A stretch of 6,459 nucleotides of DNA from Gammaproteobacteria bacterium (GTDB taxonomy: Bacteria > Pseudomonadota > Gammaproteobacteria > Burkholderiales > Burkholderiaceae_C). The notes under the pieces were generated by a model, which searched no databases, was not told the origin of the DNA, and saw nothing but the letters and a program-made list of their open reading frames with translations. The translations under genes and the position numbers were made by a program. Below, in pieces: positions 6,227-6,459 of this stretch (position 1 is the stretch's first letter; every line of letters begins with the position of its first letter). The DNA lies in the NCBI GenBank assembly GCA_018903185.1, contig JAHIQV010000048.1, positions 1 to 6,459 of the forward strand, written 5' to 3'.

Positions 6227-6303
6227 AACGCGGTGGAACCGGCTTTGCCGGGCCGCTCGCGTTGCCCCCTGGGGGGGGTGACGCCGCAGGCGGCGCGGGG
6301 GGG
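6227..6303. repeat. Composite intergenic palindrome with C-run and G-runs
   Basis: Three nested or adjacent inverted repeats fill the space after livF. The first is a long stem, AACGCG (6227-6232) with CGCGTT (6258-6263), extended inward by GTGG/CCGC, with an inner hairpin CCGGC-TTT-GCCGG (6239-6251). The second is CCCCC (6265-6269) followed after one T by eight G residues (6271-6278). The third is CGCCGC-AG-GCGGCG (6282-6295), followed by a seven-G run (6297-6303). From memory, similar C-run/CGCCGCAGGCGGCG/G-run elements recur between genes in Comamonadaceae genomes, so this is probably a dispersed intergenic repeat. Only one copy is in the window, so repetition cannot be shown here. It may form the 3' end of the livF message. 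Confidence 0.6.
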
Positions 6304-6305
6304 TG

Positions 6306-6459
6306 TCAATGTCCCAGATAGGCTTCGCGGACCTTGGGATCCACCAGCAGGTCCTGGCCGGTGCCGGTCATGGTGATTTCACCGGAATCCATCACGTAGC
6401 CCCGATTGGCGATCTGCAGCGCGCGCTGGGCGTTCTGCTCCACCAGCAGGATGGTGACC
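6306..6459 (-). CDS. livF: Branched-chain amino acid ABC transporter ATP-binding protein LivF, C-terminal end
   Basis: The last 50 codons and stop of a gene entering from the right edge. The translation begins [20 protein letters not shown] and continues [20 protein letters not shown], ending [10 protein letters not shown]. The LLVEQN segment is the end of the ABC ATPase core after the H-loop region. The [10 protein letters not shown] and REAYLG endings are typical of LivF, one of the two ATPases that energise uptake of leucine, isoleucine and valine (or related substrates such as amides or urea in paralogues). Walker A, Walker B and the signature motif lie outside the window. The substrate cannot be told from this part. 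The remaining liv genes are expected further right. Confidence 0.9.
   Translation of the reverse strand, partial: VTILLVEQNAQRALQIANRGYVMDSGEITMTGTGQDLLVDPKVREAYLGH

Overview
The window is chromosomal DNA from a GC-rich beta-proteobacterium, most likely of the Comamonadaceae (a Hydrogenophaga/Acidovorax-like genus). This rests on the protein sequences (RpoH, a class II LysRS with a GGCGIGIDR motif 3, a LivF C-terminus), on the strong G/C third-position bias, and on a composite C-run/G-run intergenic palindrome of a kind I associate from memory with that family. The genus is inferred and has not been checked by any search.

Layout. On the + strand: the 3' end of a PAS-domain gene (to 358); a 259-bp, locally AT-rich regulatory region (359-617); rpoH, the heat-shock sigma factor (618-1577), with a clean intrinsic terminator (1600-1633); and a gene for a membrane 7TM-DISM protein with a degenerate GGDEF domain (about 1735-3537). 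On the - strand, read right to left: the 3' end of livF (6306-6459, running off the window); a palindrome-rich intergenic region with a terminator and a candidate promoter (6143-6305); lysS (4595-6142); and a membrane-anchored metallophosphoesterase (3544-4581) that starts 13 nt after lysS. The two strands converge at 3537/3544 with only 6 nt between stop codons.

The genes are mostly housekeeping or signalling, and I see no mobile element, CRISPR array, RNA gene or new multi-gene system. The most informative part is the rpoH control region. It holds a nearly perfect CIRCE operator (554-580), the binding site of the heat-shock repressor HrcA. A sigma-E-like promoter (GAACTA-N16-TCTTA, 543-569) overlaps it, and a small hairpin can mask the Shine-Dalgarno sequence (596-610). 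Read together, these suggest that HrcA, an envelope-stress sigma factor and possibly RNA structure all act on sigma-32 synthesis. A second notable point is the lysS leader, where a terminator-like hairpin with a T6 tract lies 13 nt before the start codon and overlaps the expected transcription start of a candidate lysS promoter.
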